A stretch of 40,999 bases of DNA from an uncultured Oscillospiraceae bacterium. GTDB lineage: Bacteria > Bacillota > Clostridia > Oscillospirales > Ruminococcaceae. The stretch's first letter is position 1; every line of letters begins with the position of its first letter. Both the position numbers and the translations under genes were made by a program. This document shows positions 32,385 through 40,961 of the stretch, in pieces. Location of the stretch: the NCBI GenBank assembly GCA_910579125.1, contig CAJTTH010000016.1, positions 1 to 40,999 on the forward strand, written 5' to 3'. The notes beneath the pieces are model-generated. The model saw only the letters and a list, made by a program, of their open reading frames with translations. It did no database searches and was not told where the DNA came from.

Positions 32385-33410
32385 TTAATTAAATAGCGGC
32401 AGATCTACACCGGATATAATTCTCTTGCCGAATTTCTCTGCAAGTTCCATAAGATAAATATTCGTGTTTATTCGCCCTGTTATATAAGTATCGATATGCG
32501 GCACCAGATTTTCGGGCAAGCCGGTGTAAATATAAATAAAAACGTCTTTTTCGTTATATTTATCAAGTTCTTTGCTTATTTCATTAAACATTTCTTTTAC
32601 CGTAATTTCATCGCCGTTTAACATCAGTATTAGTTGGTTTTGTGTTTTGTTGTTCATGTTGCAGAACTCACGAATAATCTTTTTATAAAGCGGAAATTCA
32701 TCGTCATAGTCAATGGCAAAAAGAAAGTTTTCTCCGCTTTTCATTTCTACCGGTGTCGGCGCCGATTTTGCGCGCAGAAAATCTTCTTCGGCAGCAGGAA
32801 AGTATTTTTCGGTAAAAGCGACCGTATCACCTGCAAAATCTTCATACCGAGAGGAAATTTCTTCACTGGTCCAATTCCACCACGATATCTTCAGCAGCTT
32901 TTCGACTATATCCGCAGGAAATCTGTACCGTATTACTTTTGCGGGATTTCCACCAACTATCGCGTAAGGCGGCACTTCCTTTGTTACAACCGAATTTGCC
33001 GCGACAACAGCGCCGTTGTGTATTGTTACGCCGTTCATAATCGTTGCGCCGTGACCGATCCACACATCGTTTTCAATGATAACCTGCCCCTTGCGTTTAA
33101 TTTTTGTTGGTATAGGCTTTTCTTTAAACTCTGCAAAGCAGCCCTGCGCAACCGAATTAAAATCGTGGTTCATGTTTATCATAAACAAAATATCCTCGGC
33201 AAGAGCACAGTACTTTCCTATTTGAAGATTATAGCATCCATAGTTCCGATACAGTTCGCCGTCAATGCCTAATCCTGTTTCGACGTTTGCACCTACAATA
33301 TAACTGTCTTTGCCGATTGTTAGGGTCTTAAATTCTTTGTTGCCGATGTTAATTTTGTAATTTGTTGTGGTATTGTTCTGATAAGCGGGAACAACAAGAT
33401 TAAAGTACAT
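32385..33410 (-). CDS. Left-handed beta-helix acyltransferase with C-terminal extension
   Basis: A 341-residue protein in two parts. Residues about 1-205 are a CatB/Vat-like hexapeptide-repeat acyltransferase: VIIENDVWIGHGATIMNGV, a run of I-G/V-N-G hexapeptides, and VGGNPAKVIRYRF at the end of the beta helix. The family moves acetyl or other acyl groups from CoA to hydroxyls, often on sugars. The catalytic His is probably in MNMNHDF. Residues about 225-341 form a separate alpha/beta domain ending GKRIISGVDLPLFN; it resembles half of a GT4-type Rossmann domain, but I cannot name it. As last gene of the deoxysugar operon (start overlaps the rfbB stop by one base) it probably acylates the finished sugar, as happens with mycarose and olivomycose. 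Confidence 0.82.
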   Translation of the reverse strand: MYFNLVVPAYQNNTTTNYKINIGNKEFKTLTIGKDSYIVGANVETGLGIDGELYRNYGCYNLQIGKYCALAEDILFMINMNHDFNSVAQGCFAEFKEKPIPTKIKRKGQVIIENDVWIGHGATIMNGVTIHNGAVVAANSVVTKEVPPYAIVGGNPAKVIRYRFPADIVEKLLKISWWNWTSEEISSRYEDFAGDTVAFTEKYFPAAEEDFLRAKSAPTPVEMKSGENFLFAIDYDDEFPLYKKIIREFCNMNNKTQNQLILMLNGDEITVKEMFNEISKELDKYNEKDVFIYIYTGLPENLVPHIDTYITGRINTNIYLMELAEKFGKRIISGVDLPLFN

Positions 33411-34411
33411 TATAAGTTCTCCTTTTTATTCTTGTCGCTTTTTATTGCTTCAAGCCATAAGCTGTTGTCAAGATACCAATTTATTGTTTTTTCAATCCCT
33501 TCCGCGAATTTTGTTTCGGGCAGCCATCCGAGTTCGTTATGTATTTTTGACGGGTCAATTGCGTAACGCATATCGTGCCCCTTTCGATCGGTGACAAAAG
33601 TTATCAGGCTTTCGGGTTTGCCCAGCTTTTGACAGATTATTTTCACGATATCAATATTTCTCATCTCGTTATGACCGCCGATATTATATATCTCTCCGAT
33701 CGTTCCCTTATGAATAATCAAGTCAATTGCACGGCAATGGTCATCGACATAAAGCCAATCCCGTACATTCTCTCCTTTGCCGTAAACAGGCAGCGGCTTG
33801 TTGTTCAGAGCGTTTGAAATCATCAGCGGGATCAGCTTCTCGGGGAATTGATACGCTCCGTAATTATTTGAACATCTAGAGATCGTAACGGGTAAGTTAT
33901 ACGTTCTGTGGTATGCCAGCGTCAAAAGATCGGCGCCTGCCTTTGAAGCGGAATACGGTGAACTTGTGTGCACGGGAGTTGTTTCCGTGAAAAAAAGATC
34001 GGGTCTGTCAAGCGGTAAATCGCCATATACCTCGTCAGTTGACACTTGATGAAAACGTGCTGTTCCGTATTTTCTGCAGGCATCCATTAAAACTCCCGTA
34101 CCGATTACGTTCGTTTTTAAAAATATTTCCGGATCATCTATCGAGCGGTCAACATGGCTTTCCGCCGCAAAATTTACAACTATATCGGGGCGTTCTTCCT
34201 CAAATAACCCGTAAATGCTTTCACGGTCTGTTATATCTATTTTGCAGAAGCGGAAATTCCGATTATCTATAACCGTCTTCAATGTTTCCAGATTACCTGC
34301 GTAAGTAAGGCAGTCAACGCAAATTATCCTGTAATCGGGATACTTCTTTAACATATAATGCACAAAATTTCCGCCTATAAACCCCGCGCCGCCTGTTACG
34401 ATTATTTTCAT
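33410..34411 (-). CDS. rfbB: dTDP-glucose 4,6-dehydratase
   Basis: This extended SDR enzyme turns dTDP-glucose into dTDP-4-keto-6-deoxyglucose, the branch point for most deoxysugars. Its 333 residues carry the NAD motif GGAGFIGGNF (about 7-16), active-site Thr125-Asp126-Glu127 (QVSTDEVYGD) and the catalytic Tyr153/Lys157 pair in SPYSASKAGAD. SRCSNNYGAYQFPEKLIPL is the usual substrate loop. Its start overlaps the rfbA stop by four bases (ATGA), so the two are coupled. Nothing is missing. Confidence 0.96.
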   Translation of the reverse strand: MKIIVTGGAGFIGGNFVHYMLKKYPDYRIICVDCLTYAGNLETLKTVIDNRNFRFCKIDITDRESIYGLFEEERPDIVVNFAAESHVDRSIDDPEIFLKTNVIGTGVLMDACRKYGTARFHQVSTDEVYGDLPLDRPDLFFTETTPVHTSSPYSASKAGADLLTLAYHRTYNLPVTISRCSNNYGAYQFPEKLIPLMISNALNNKPLPVYGKGENVRDWLYVDDHCRAIDLIIHKGTIGEIYNIGGHNEMRNIDIVKIICQKLGKPESLITFVTDRKGHDMRYAIDPSKIHNELGWLPETKFAEGIEKTINWYLDNSLWLEAIKSDKNKKENL

Positions 34412-35286
34412 TTTGTATCCTCCGCAAGCGAAATAATATATTTACCGTAATCTGTCATTTTTAATTCTTCGCCCAATTCTCTCAGTTGCTTCGTAGTTAT
34501 AAAACCGCGCCGCCAAGCCAATTCCTCAATGCAAGATATGTAAAAGCCCTGCATATCCTGAACAGTATGAACAAATTCCGATGCTTTTAACATTCCGCGC
34601 GGCGAACCCGTGTCAAGCCATGCCATGCCGCGCCCCATAAGACTTACGGACAATTTTCCGCGTTTCAGATAATCGTTATTTATTGACGTTATCTCTATTT
34701 CTCCTCGTGCGGACGGCTCAACGTTTTTTGCGATCGTGACGACCTCATTGTCATAAAAATAGAGTCCGGGCACCGCATAGTTTGATTTTGGTTTATGCGG
34801 TTTTTCCTCAATAGAAATTACGCGGTTATTTTCGTCAAATTCAACAACTCCGAATTCCGTCGGATTTTTTACAGGATAACCGAAAATTGCCGCTCCTCCG
34901 TTTTTAACACGTTTTTGTGCGTTTTGCAAAACCTCGCTGAAATTTTGTCCGTAAAAAATATTATCGCCCAACGCCAGACAAACGCTGTCGCTGCCTATGA
35001 AATCCTCTCCCAGAATAAACGCGTCTGCAAGACCGCGAGGCTTATCCTGAACTTTATATTCGATATGTATTCCTATGCGGCTGCCGTCGCCAAGCAGTTT
35101 TTCATATATTGGTGTATCATCGGGCGTTGATATTATCATTATATCATATATTCCCGCCAGAAGCAACACCGAAAGCGGATAATATATCAGCGGTTTGTCG
35201 TATATCGGAAGAAGCTGCTTGCTGACAGCTATTGTGCTCGGATAGAGCCTTGTGCCGCGCCCTCCTGCCAGAATTATGCCTTTCAT
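34408..35286 (-). CDS. rfbA: Glucose-1-phosphate thymidylyltransferase
   Basis: It joins dTTP and glucose-1-phosphate to give dTDP-glucose, the first step of the pathway. The 292 residues begin MKGIILAGGRGTRLYPSTIA, with the nucleotide-binding GGRGTRL loop, then VSKQLLPIYDKPLIYYPLS. The catalytic region LALGDNIFYG and TGSPRGMLKASEFVH are also standard RmlA features. A ribosome-binding site lies upstream, and the gene starts nine bases after the SDR gene in operon order. Confidence 0.96.
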   Translation of the reverse strand: MKGIILAGGRGTRLYPSTIAVSKQLLPIYDKPLIYYPLSVLLLAGIYDIMIISTPDDTPIYEKLLGDGSRIGIHIEYKVQDKPRGLADAFILGEDFIGSDSVCLALGDNIFYGQNFSEVLQNAQKRVKNGGAAIFGYPVKNPTEFGVVEFDENNRVISIEEKPHKPKSNYAVPGLYFYDNEVVTIAKNVEPSARGEIEITSINNDYLKRGKLSVSLMGRGMAWLDTGSPRGMLKASEFVHTVQDMQGFYISCIEELAWRRGFITTKQLRELGEELKMTDYGKYIISLAEDTK

Positions 35287-35295
35287 AAATTCACC

Positions 35296-36201
35296 TCACC
35301 AATTGAGAGTTTCAGTCCACTCTGCCGTTTTAAGGATGCTTCCCTTGAAATCGCACCTTAACTCAAATCCGGTATCTTTTCGCAAAGCGTCCAGATCAAA
35401 TTTAGTGTAATCAATATACGTATTATCGGAATATGCTCCGAAACGCAATTCTACGTTTGGGTTTACGATATCTCTGACCTGCGATATTATGCATTTGAAC
35501 GTGCGTGGTTGTTTGCTTCCTATATAATACTGCTTCGAACCAACACCCTTAATTCCTACCAGATACAAACCCTCAACCGCGTCGTCAATATAAACCCAAT
35601 CGTACAAATTGTCGCCTTCAATGAGATCTATCGTCTCGCCTAAAAGCATCTTATGAATAAACGTGTTTGTTGTTCGTTTGGAATAATCACCCTCACCGAA
35701 AACATTTGTAAATGCTGTTGAATTAAATGCGATTTTATCTTTACATATAAATTCGCAGAAAATGCGCGCGCATTTTTTTGCAACTCCATATATGTTTCCG
35801 TTTGTTTCATTGCCGTCAACCGTGTTTATACCAACAAGATTTTCATGGCTGCTTCCAATGAAAATAAACTTTTTACATTCAATTTTAACAGCCATTTCGG
35901 CGGCGCTTGTTGCCGCCAAAAAGTTGCGCCGCTGCAGATCCATTTCGTCGTATTTTCTTGAGGAAATTCCCTCCCATGCAAAATGATAAAAAAGATCCGT
36001 GCCGTGCGGAAGTTCTTCCAAAACATCCATGTAATTTGGCATAGCGGTGTTCAAGTAATGAAAGTTTGCCGGGCAGTCCTGTTCCTTAAATAAGTTGGGG
36101 TTAACATCAATTCCCCAGACCTCGTAGTTTTCTTTGAGCAGTCTTTGGGCAAGAGCCTTACCGATAAATCCGCCTGCACCGGTGATTATTGCTTTTTTCA
36201 T
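35296..36201 (-). CDS. NAD-dependent epimerase/dehydratase-family 4-ketoreductase
   Basis: An extended SDR of 301 residues. The cofactor motif is GAGGFIG (8-14); the catalytic set is Ser117/118 (FIGSSHE), Tyr138 and Lys142 (NIYGVAKK). In a deoxysugar operon that already has a 4,6-dehydratase, this SDR most likely performs the last reduction at C-4, like TylC2, EvaE or RfbD. Its sequence alone could equally fit a C-4 epimerase, so the role rests on context. The chosen ATG at 36201 has GGGAG upstream; a TTG two codons earlier is possible. Confidence 0.82.
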   Translation of the reverse strand: MKKAIITGAGGFIGKALAQRLLKENYEVWGIDVNPNLFKEQDCPANFHYLNTAMPNYMDVLEELPHGTDLFYHFAWEGISSRKYDEMDLQRRNFLAATSAAEMAVKIECKKFIFIGSSHENLVGINTVDGNETNGNIYGVAKKCARIFCEFICKDKIAFNSTAFTNVFGEGDYSKRTTNTFIHKMLLGETIDLIEGDNLYDWVYIDDAVEGLYLVGIKGVGSKQYYIGSKQPRTFKCIISQVRDIVNPNVELRFGAYSDNTYIDYTKFDLDALRKDTGFELRCDFKGSILKTAEWTETLNW

Positions 36202-36216
36202 AATCAACTCCCAATA

Positions 36217-37446
36217 TCAGAATATATTTATCTCAGGAATGAACGTAATCAGTTTGCAGCCCCATTTTCTTGTAAATTCCAGCCTTTTGGTTATCTCATC
36301 TTTCCAGTTCCATGGCAAAACGGCGATATAATCCGGACGTATTTTCTCAATGACTTCCTCGCCCACAATGTCAATCAATGTTCCGGGAAGCTTTAAACCT
36401 TGCTTTTCCGGAGTAACGTCAACAATACATTCAAAAAATTCTTTTCCCAAACCGCAATAGTTCAGAAATGTGTTTCCTTTTGCCGCCGCACCGTAAGCTA
36501 TTATTTTTTTCCCGTCAAGAACCAACTCCGACAACGTTTTGAGCGTGTTGTATTTAATTGCACGTATCTTTCTTTGAAAGCCTTCGTATGTTTTAATGTC
36601 AGAAATTCCAAACGCCTTTTCCTCTTCAATCAGATCTGTCACACGGGAACTTATGCTTAACTCGCTGTTATCCGAATGCGCCGCGTAAATACGCAGTGAG
36701 CCTCCGTGAGTATTCAGCTTTTCGACGTCGTAAATTTTCAGATTGTGACTTTTAAAAATGTTTATAACCGTATATAACGAAAAATACGAAAAATGCTCGT
36801 GATAAATCGTGTCAAATTGCATTTGTTTGATTAAATTCAACAAGTGCGGAAATTCCATTGTGACAGTGCCGGATTTCTTTAAAAGAATTTGCATTCCCTC
36901 AACAAAGCTGTTTATATCGGGAACATGAGCAAGCACATTGTTTCCCAGGATCAGGTCGGATTTGCCGCGCTTTTGAACAAGTTCTTTGGCAAAGTCGGCT
37001 CCAAAAAATTCACATTCGACATCGATGCCTTTTTCTCTTGCAATATCAGCAACATTTTCCGCAGGTTCCACGCCATAGTTCTTCAAACCGCGTTTGTTAA
37101 AGTACTGCAAAAGATATCCGTCGTTGCAGGCAATTTCGGTTATCAGGGAATTTTCATTAAGCTCCAGTTTTTCGGCTATCATATCAACGTACATTTCCGC
37201 GTGTTTAAGCCACGCCTGCGAGTTTGAGCTGAGATATTTGTAGTCGTTAAATATCTTTTCCGGTGACGAATACACATCAGCCTGAACTAAAAAACACTCC
37301 GAACATACTCTAACATGAAGCGGATAAAACATCTCGCCCTTAAGGCTGTTTTCAACGGAAAGGTATTCTGTTGAAACAGGAGACAGACCCAAATCAGCGA
37401 AATCTGTTTCCAATTCTTTTCCGCAAAATCTGCATTTTCTATTCAT
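36217..37446 (-). CDS. NDP-4-keto-deoxyhexose C-methyltransferase (TylC3/TcaB9 type)
   Basis: A 409-residue methyltransferase in the three-domain form of sugar C-3 methylases. The N-terminal zinc domain has Cys5, Cys8, Cys48 and Cys51 (CRFCG and VCSEC). The central S-adenosylmethionine domain has EIACNDGYLL (105-114). YHEHFSYFS contains Tyr215, Glu217 and His218, matching the Tyr-x-Glu-His catalytic set described for TcaB9. The C-terminal domain includes GAAAKGNTFLNY and ends with PWNWKDEI. It should add a methyl branch at C-3 of a 4-keto sugar. The ATG at 37446 has GAAAGGAG upstream; an upstream frame extension overlaps the previous gene and is rejected. Confidence 0.9.
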   Translation of the reverse strand: MNRKCRFCGKELETDFADLGLSPVSTEYLSVENSLKGEMFYPLHVRVCSECFLVQADVYSSPEKIFNDYKYLSSNSQAWLKHAEMYVDMIAEKLELNENSLITEIACNDGYLLQYFNKRGLKNYGVEPAENVADIAREKGIDVECEFFGADFAKELVQKRGKSDLILGNNVLAHVPDINSFVEGMQILLKKSGTVTMEFPHLLNLIKQMQFDTIYHEHFSYFSLYTVINIFKSHNLKIYDVEKLNTHGGSLRIYAAHSDNSELSISSRVTDLIEEEKAFGISDIKTYEGFQRKIRAIKYNTLKTLSELVLDGKKIIAYGAAAKGNTFLNYCGLGKEFFECIVDVTPEKQGLKLPGTLIDIVGEEVIEKIRPDYIAVLPWNWKDEITKRLEFTRKWGCKLITFIPEINIF

Positions 37447-37459
37447 GATAATTCTCCTT

Positions 37460-38014
37460 TCAAAAACAAATGTCGCACTCATTTAGAGAGACGGCATTAG
37501 CATCTCTTTCAGAAATTATGGGCTTATCAATCTGCCAGTCTATTGCAATTTCCGGATCGTTCCATCTGATCGTACGCGCCGTCTCCGAATTATAATAGTC
37601 ATCAAGCTTATAAAGTACGGTCGTGTTATCCTCAAGTGTTACGAAGCCATGACCAAAACCGCGCGGGATAAAGATCTGTTTAAAATCCGAAGCAGAAAGA
37701 ACGATGCTTGTCCATTTTCCGTAATTAGGTGAATTTTTCCTCAGATCCACCACCACATCACGCAGGCTGCCGGTAAGAACGCGCATTATTTTCGCTTGTG
37801 CACTTGGTGCGTTCTGAAAATGTATTCCACGCAAAGTTCCCTTTTTTTTGCTGTATGATTGATAGTCCAAAACGAATTTACAATCAATTCCGACAGCTTT
37901 CAAATCTGCGCTTGAAAACATTTCACAGCTATAGCCCCTTGCGTCACAAAAAACTTTCGGTTCAATTATTTTGATTTCATTCAGTTCCAATTCTGTTACC
38001 TTAGGCAACGGCAT
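37460..38014 (-). CDS. rfbC: dTDP-4-keto-sugar 3,5- or 5-epimerase (RmlC family)
   Basis: A 184-residue cupin epimerase. The RmlC hallmarks are DARGYSCEMF (24-33), LRGIHFQ with catalytic His65, QAKIMRVLTG with Lys75, PRGFGHGFVTLEDN and YKLDDYYN with Tyr135. RmlC inverts C-3 and C-5 of the 4-keto sugar. In 2,6-dideoxy pathways the homologues (TylK, EvaD) act at C-5, giving the L-series, and that is the likelier role beside a 2,3-dehydratase and C-methyltransferase. It begins two bases after the Gfo/Idh stop, with AAAGGAG inside the upstream gene. Confidence 0.92.
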   Translation of the reverse strand: MPLPKVTELELNEIKIIEPKVFCDARGYSCEMFSSADLKAVGIDCKFVLDYQSYSKKKGTLRGIHFQNAPSAQAKIMRVLTGSLRDVVVDLRKNSPNYGKWTSIVLSASDFKQIFIPRGFGHGFVTLEDNTTVLYKLDDYYNSETARTIRWNDPEIAIDWQIDKPIISERDANAVSLNECDICF

Positions 38015-38016
38015 TC

Positions 38017-39027
38017 TTACGATCTCCTTTCAAATTCATCAAGTAATTCACTTTGCCGCAAAATATCACTGTAGTTGCTATTTCTCTCGTGTTTATCCGC
38101 AATGCAACGCTCGAATTTTTCAAGAGATTTTCTGAACGTATCATCAGGAGGGACGCTTATATGTCTTTCGCCGTCTGCGTTTTTTACTTCGATGATCGGC
38201 TCATATCCCTCCGGAGCAGTTAATATTCTATTGGTGTAAATTGATCCTCTGCTGCCCCAAATATCAAGACTGCATCGATAGCTGTTATCCATACCGAATG
38301 AGACTTGCATGGTTGATCCGCTGTCATTTACAAGTGTTGCGCTTCCGTAAATATCCGTTTCAAAGTTTCCCAGAAAATTAAGCTGTGATGTTGTTACTCT
38401 TGCCGTTTTTCCGAGCAATAACGACGCAAGTTTAAGCGTGTATCCGCCGCAGTCCAGCAACGCCCCGCCGCCTAGATTTTTGTCATAGCGAAAATCATCT
38501 GCACCGCGAAAAGGAAATCCGAAATCTGATCGTATGAGCCGAACGTCTCCGATTATACCACTATCGATTTGCTTTCGGATAAAATCCAACTGAGAATGAA
38601 AAACAAACATATAATTTTCGTGAACCGCAAGATCATTACTTGCGGCGGTCTCAATTAACGTTTTTGTATCGTTTAAATTGGTTGTAAAGGGCTTTTCAAG
38701 CAAAATGTGTTTTCCGTTTTTCAGTGCAAGGTTTCCCCATTCATAGTGCAGTGCGGGCGGCAGGGGAATATAAACCGAAGTTACCTCGTCAGAAGTTATT
38801 AGTTCCGTATAACTGTTGAATATTTTTCCTCCGTATTCCAAAACGAATTTTTCGGCTTTTTCATGTTCCCTCGAAACCATGTCGTCGGATATATCTCCAT
38901 TCCACTCGTTTTTAGATGCAACAGCAATACCAACATATTCAAATTCGTTGAGCTTTTTTAGTGCCGGCATAAATCTGCGGAATGCAATTTCTGACGGGCA
39001 AAGCACGCCTATTTTAATTCTCTCCAT
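38017..39027 (-). CDS. Gfo/Idh/MocA-family NDP-hexose 3-ketoreductase
   Basis: A 336-residue NAD(P)-dependent oxidoreductase. The N-terminal Rossmann strand is MERIKIGVLCPSEIAFRRFM, the conserved EKP motif is Glu111-Lys112-Pro113 (LLEKPFTT), and the second domain begins near GGGALLDCGGYTLKL. In this operon it is best read as the C-3 ketoreductase that follows the 2,3-dehydratase (TylC1, SpnN and KijD10 are Gfo/Idh members). The diketo product of EvaA-type enzymes is unstable, so tight coupling makes sense: the gene starts two bases after the dehydratase stop. The ATG at 39027 has GGAG eight bases upstream and is preferred to an upstream extension. Confidence 0.88.
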   Translation of the reverse strand: MERIKIGVLCPSEIAFRRFMPALKKLNEFEYVGIAVASKNEWNGDISDDMVSREHEKAEKFVLEYGGKIFNSYTELITSDEVTSVYIPLPPALHYEWGNLALKNGKHILLEKPFTTNLNDTKTLIETAASNDLAVHENYMFVFHSQLDFIRKQIDSGIIGDVRLIRSDFGFPFRGADDFRYDKNLGGGALLDCGGYTLKLASLLLGKTARVTTSQLNFLGNFETDIYGSATLVNDSGSTMQVSFGMDNSYRCSLDIWGSRGSIYTNRILTAPEGYEPIIEVKNADGERHISVPPDDTFRKSLEKFERCIADKHERNSNYSDILRQSELLDEFERRS

Positions 39028-39029
39028 AA

Positions 39030-40421
39030 TCATATCTCCAATAATGATATTAGATTTCGCAATTGAATATTCAAACAATTATTAAATTGCACCATACGAT
39101 TCAACGTTTTGAAATCCAACCAGAAATAACCTGCGGGAAGTTCTTCGACTGCTTGTTTCGGAACGTCAAGAATTATGTTGCGGTTTTGCTCGCAGTAAAA
39201 GCGCCCGCCCTCTTCCGAAAGGATTATATCTGCTTTAACGTAAGATTTATTTTCAAGAAGTTTAAAAAACAGTTTTGCTATCAGGTCAAAATGCTTTGGC
39301 ATCTCACCGGGTTCAATTTGAACAGTTGGCGCGAATTCGATCTGGTCAAAACATCCCGACTCCGGCAGCGCGTGAACCAGGAACTTTTTTTTGCCGTCTA
39401 TCTCAGTGGTTATCAGTCCGAAAACTGCGCTGCCAAGAGCCTCAAACATCGGCTGCGACCAATGTGATACCTCCCGCCCCTCTATTTGAATATCGCAGAA
39501 TATCACGCAAAAGTTCTTTTGTTCTTGATGTGAGATTTCCTCATCCGTAAAGTGCCATGATTTTAACTCTTTAAGCGGAACCAATCGGTTTTCGCAGCAT
39601 TGAAACATCTTGTAATCATTTACGTATTGATATGCACAGACAAAATCATTGTATTCGGGTTCGTCAAATATTGAATGAAACAGAGTTTTGTCACGGAACG
39701 ATTTCTGAAGTTCCGCCTTTTCGGATTCGTCAAGATTAAACATTGAAAACGGCAAACATGAAATAACCGTTCGTGTGTCCATGTTTACAAGGTTATCAAT
39801 TTTCAGGAGCTCTTTCAGTTGTCCCAATGTAAGCCACATGTGACTGGGCAGTACTTCGATATCATCATCGGTCTTTATAATGATGTTGCGGTTGCGTTTA
39901 CCCAAAAAACGCGAGGACTGCTCGGATTGAATTTGATCGACAATGACGGTGCTGTTTTCTGCATTTAGAAAAAAGTTCAAATATGCAGGTTTAGACCCGC
40001 CGTGCTTTTGAAGAAAGTTGCTTTTTGTCGCTTGAATGGTGGGGGAAATTTGAATTTTATTAACATTTCCCGGTTCAATTTTCGCCTGCACGAGAAATTT
40101 CAAAACGCCGTCAATCTCTTTGCATAATATTCCCAAGAAACCAATTTCCTTTTGAATTATGATCGGCTGCTCGGCAACTATCTCCTCACCGTTATATTTT
40201 TGCAGACCTGTGATCTGGAAAAAGGAATTGTTTTTATTTCGGATCTCGCCCCGTTCTTCGTCATAAAACCAAAAGCCGCTTTTTGATAAAGGTATTTTCT
40301 TTATAACAGTTTTTATGCTTTGATTTTTTTCTGAGATCCATTCAAGAACTTTTTGGCGTTCAGAATCTGTAAATACGGTTTCCCACGATTTTATCAATTG
40401 ACGTAAAACAGTGTTTGACAT
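39030..40421 (-). CDS. NDP-hexose 2,3-dehydratase (EvaA/TylX3 family)
   Basis: It removes water from NDP-4-keto-6-deoxyglucose to give the 3,4-diketo-2,6-dideoxy intermediate, the committed step to 2,6-dideoxy sugars. The 463-residue protein has the family's duplicated layout. Repeat 1 (about 94-225): VQAKIEPGNVNKIQISPT, SRFLGKRNRNIII, LPSHMWLTLGQL. Repeat 2 (about 330-462): VHALPESGCFDQIEFAPTVQ, GRFYCEQNRNIILDV, LPAGYFWLDFKTLN. Those paired blocks are characteristic. It is the first gene of the eight-gene operon, with AAAGGAG before the ATG. No clear promoter was found in the 240 bp upstream, which hold a 59-bp palindromic element. Confidence 0.93.
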   Translation of the reverse strand: MSNTVLRQLIKSWETVFTDSERQKVLEWISEKNQSIKTVIKKIPLSKSGFWFYDEERGEIRNKNNSFFQITGLQKYNGEEIVAEQPIIIQKEIGFLGILCKEIDGVLKFLVQAKIEPGNVNKIQISPTIQATKSNFLQKHGGSKPAYLNFFLNAENSTVIVDQIQSEQSSRFLGKRNRNIIIKTDDDIEVLPSHMWLTLGQLKELLKIDNLVNMDTRTVISCLPFSMFNLDESEKAELQKSFRDKTLFHSIFDEPEYNDFVCAYQYVNDYKMFQCCENRLVPLKELKSWHFTDEEISHQEQKNFCVIFCDIQIEGREVSHWSQPMFEALGSAVFGLITTEIDGKKKFLVHALPESGCFDQIEFAPTVQIEPGEMPKHFDLIAKLFFKLLENKSYVKADIILSEEGGRFYCEQNRNIILDVPKQAVEELPAGYFWLDFKTLNRMVQFNNCLNIQLRNLISLLEI

Positions 40422-40509
40422 AATTTCTCCTTTGCGTGCTGCCGATAATGCTTCCTGAGAGATTTTTCCACATATCAGAATAGAGGGAACATTTTAAACG
40501 CATAAGTTT

Positions 40510-40568
40510 TAGAGCGTGTTTACATTAACCGAAATACGGGCGTTGAGCGTTAATGTGAACACGCTCTA
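40510..40568. repeat. 59-bp palindromic element upstream of the deoxysugar operon
   Basis: TAGAGCGTGTTTACATTAAC (40510-40529) and GTTAATGTGAACACGCTCTA (40549-40568) are 20-bp inverted repeats with one mismatch around a 19-base loop. They look like abutted ends of a transposable element, or a mini-element, lying between the operon and the next gene. No transposase gene is nearby. A transcript could fold it into a strong hairpin, so a leader function is possible. The rest of 40422-40664 is AT-rich and holds nothing else I can name. Confidence 0.75.
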
Positions 40569-40664
40569 GGGAATTGTACACGTCAATTTGAAAAGATGTG
40601 CATAAAATGTGTTTGAAAGATCATGTGTTAATCTTATGAACACAACCACTTATATTATTTGGTT

Positions 40665-40961
40665 TCACCCGTTTATTATATGCACCAGATAATCTTGCGT
40701 TAAAATGTCTGTGGCTGTTTCGTTGATATTTTGTGTCATTCCCAGTGATTTAATGGTTGATAAGAGAAGCTGCTCGGTTTCAGGAGGCAACTGATTGATC
40801 ACTTTTACCACGTTGACGTTTGTTATTCCCATTAACTTAAGGCAATCAAGAACACTGTAAACACTGATATGCACCGGCATCTCCGGATCAACATTATGAT
40901 CTTGCCCAAACATTTTTCTCAGAGCCTGCAAATCTGTGGTGTTGCGGATTTTAAATAACAT
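40665..40961 (-). CDS. Uncharacterised 98-residue protein
   Basis: I do not recognise this protein. It starts MLFKIRNTTDLQALRKMFG with AAAGGA shortly before the ATG, reads as a small soluble alpha-helical chain without a signal peptide or membrane segment, and ends in LTQDYLVHIING. It lies upstream of the deoxysugar operon in the same direction, separated by about 240 bp that include the 59-bp palindrome, so it may be the end of a separate transcript. Its codon use is AT-rich, like the operon. Confidence 0.5.
   Translation of the reverse strand: MLFKIRNTTDLQALRKMFGQDHNVDPEMPVHISVYSVLDCLKLMGITNVNVVKVINQLPPETEQLLLSTIKSLGMTQNINETATDILTQDYLVHIING

Noticed and set aside
40464..40472. TTTTCCACA, a full match to the relaxed DnaA box
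   Set aside because: An isolated 9-mer of this kind is expected by chance in 41 kb; there are no neighbouring boxes or unwinding element.
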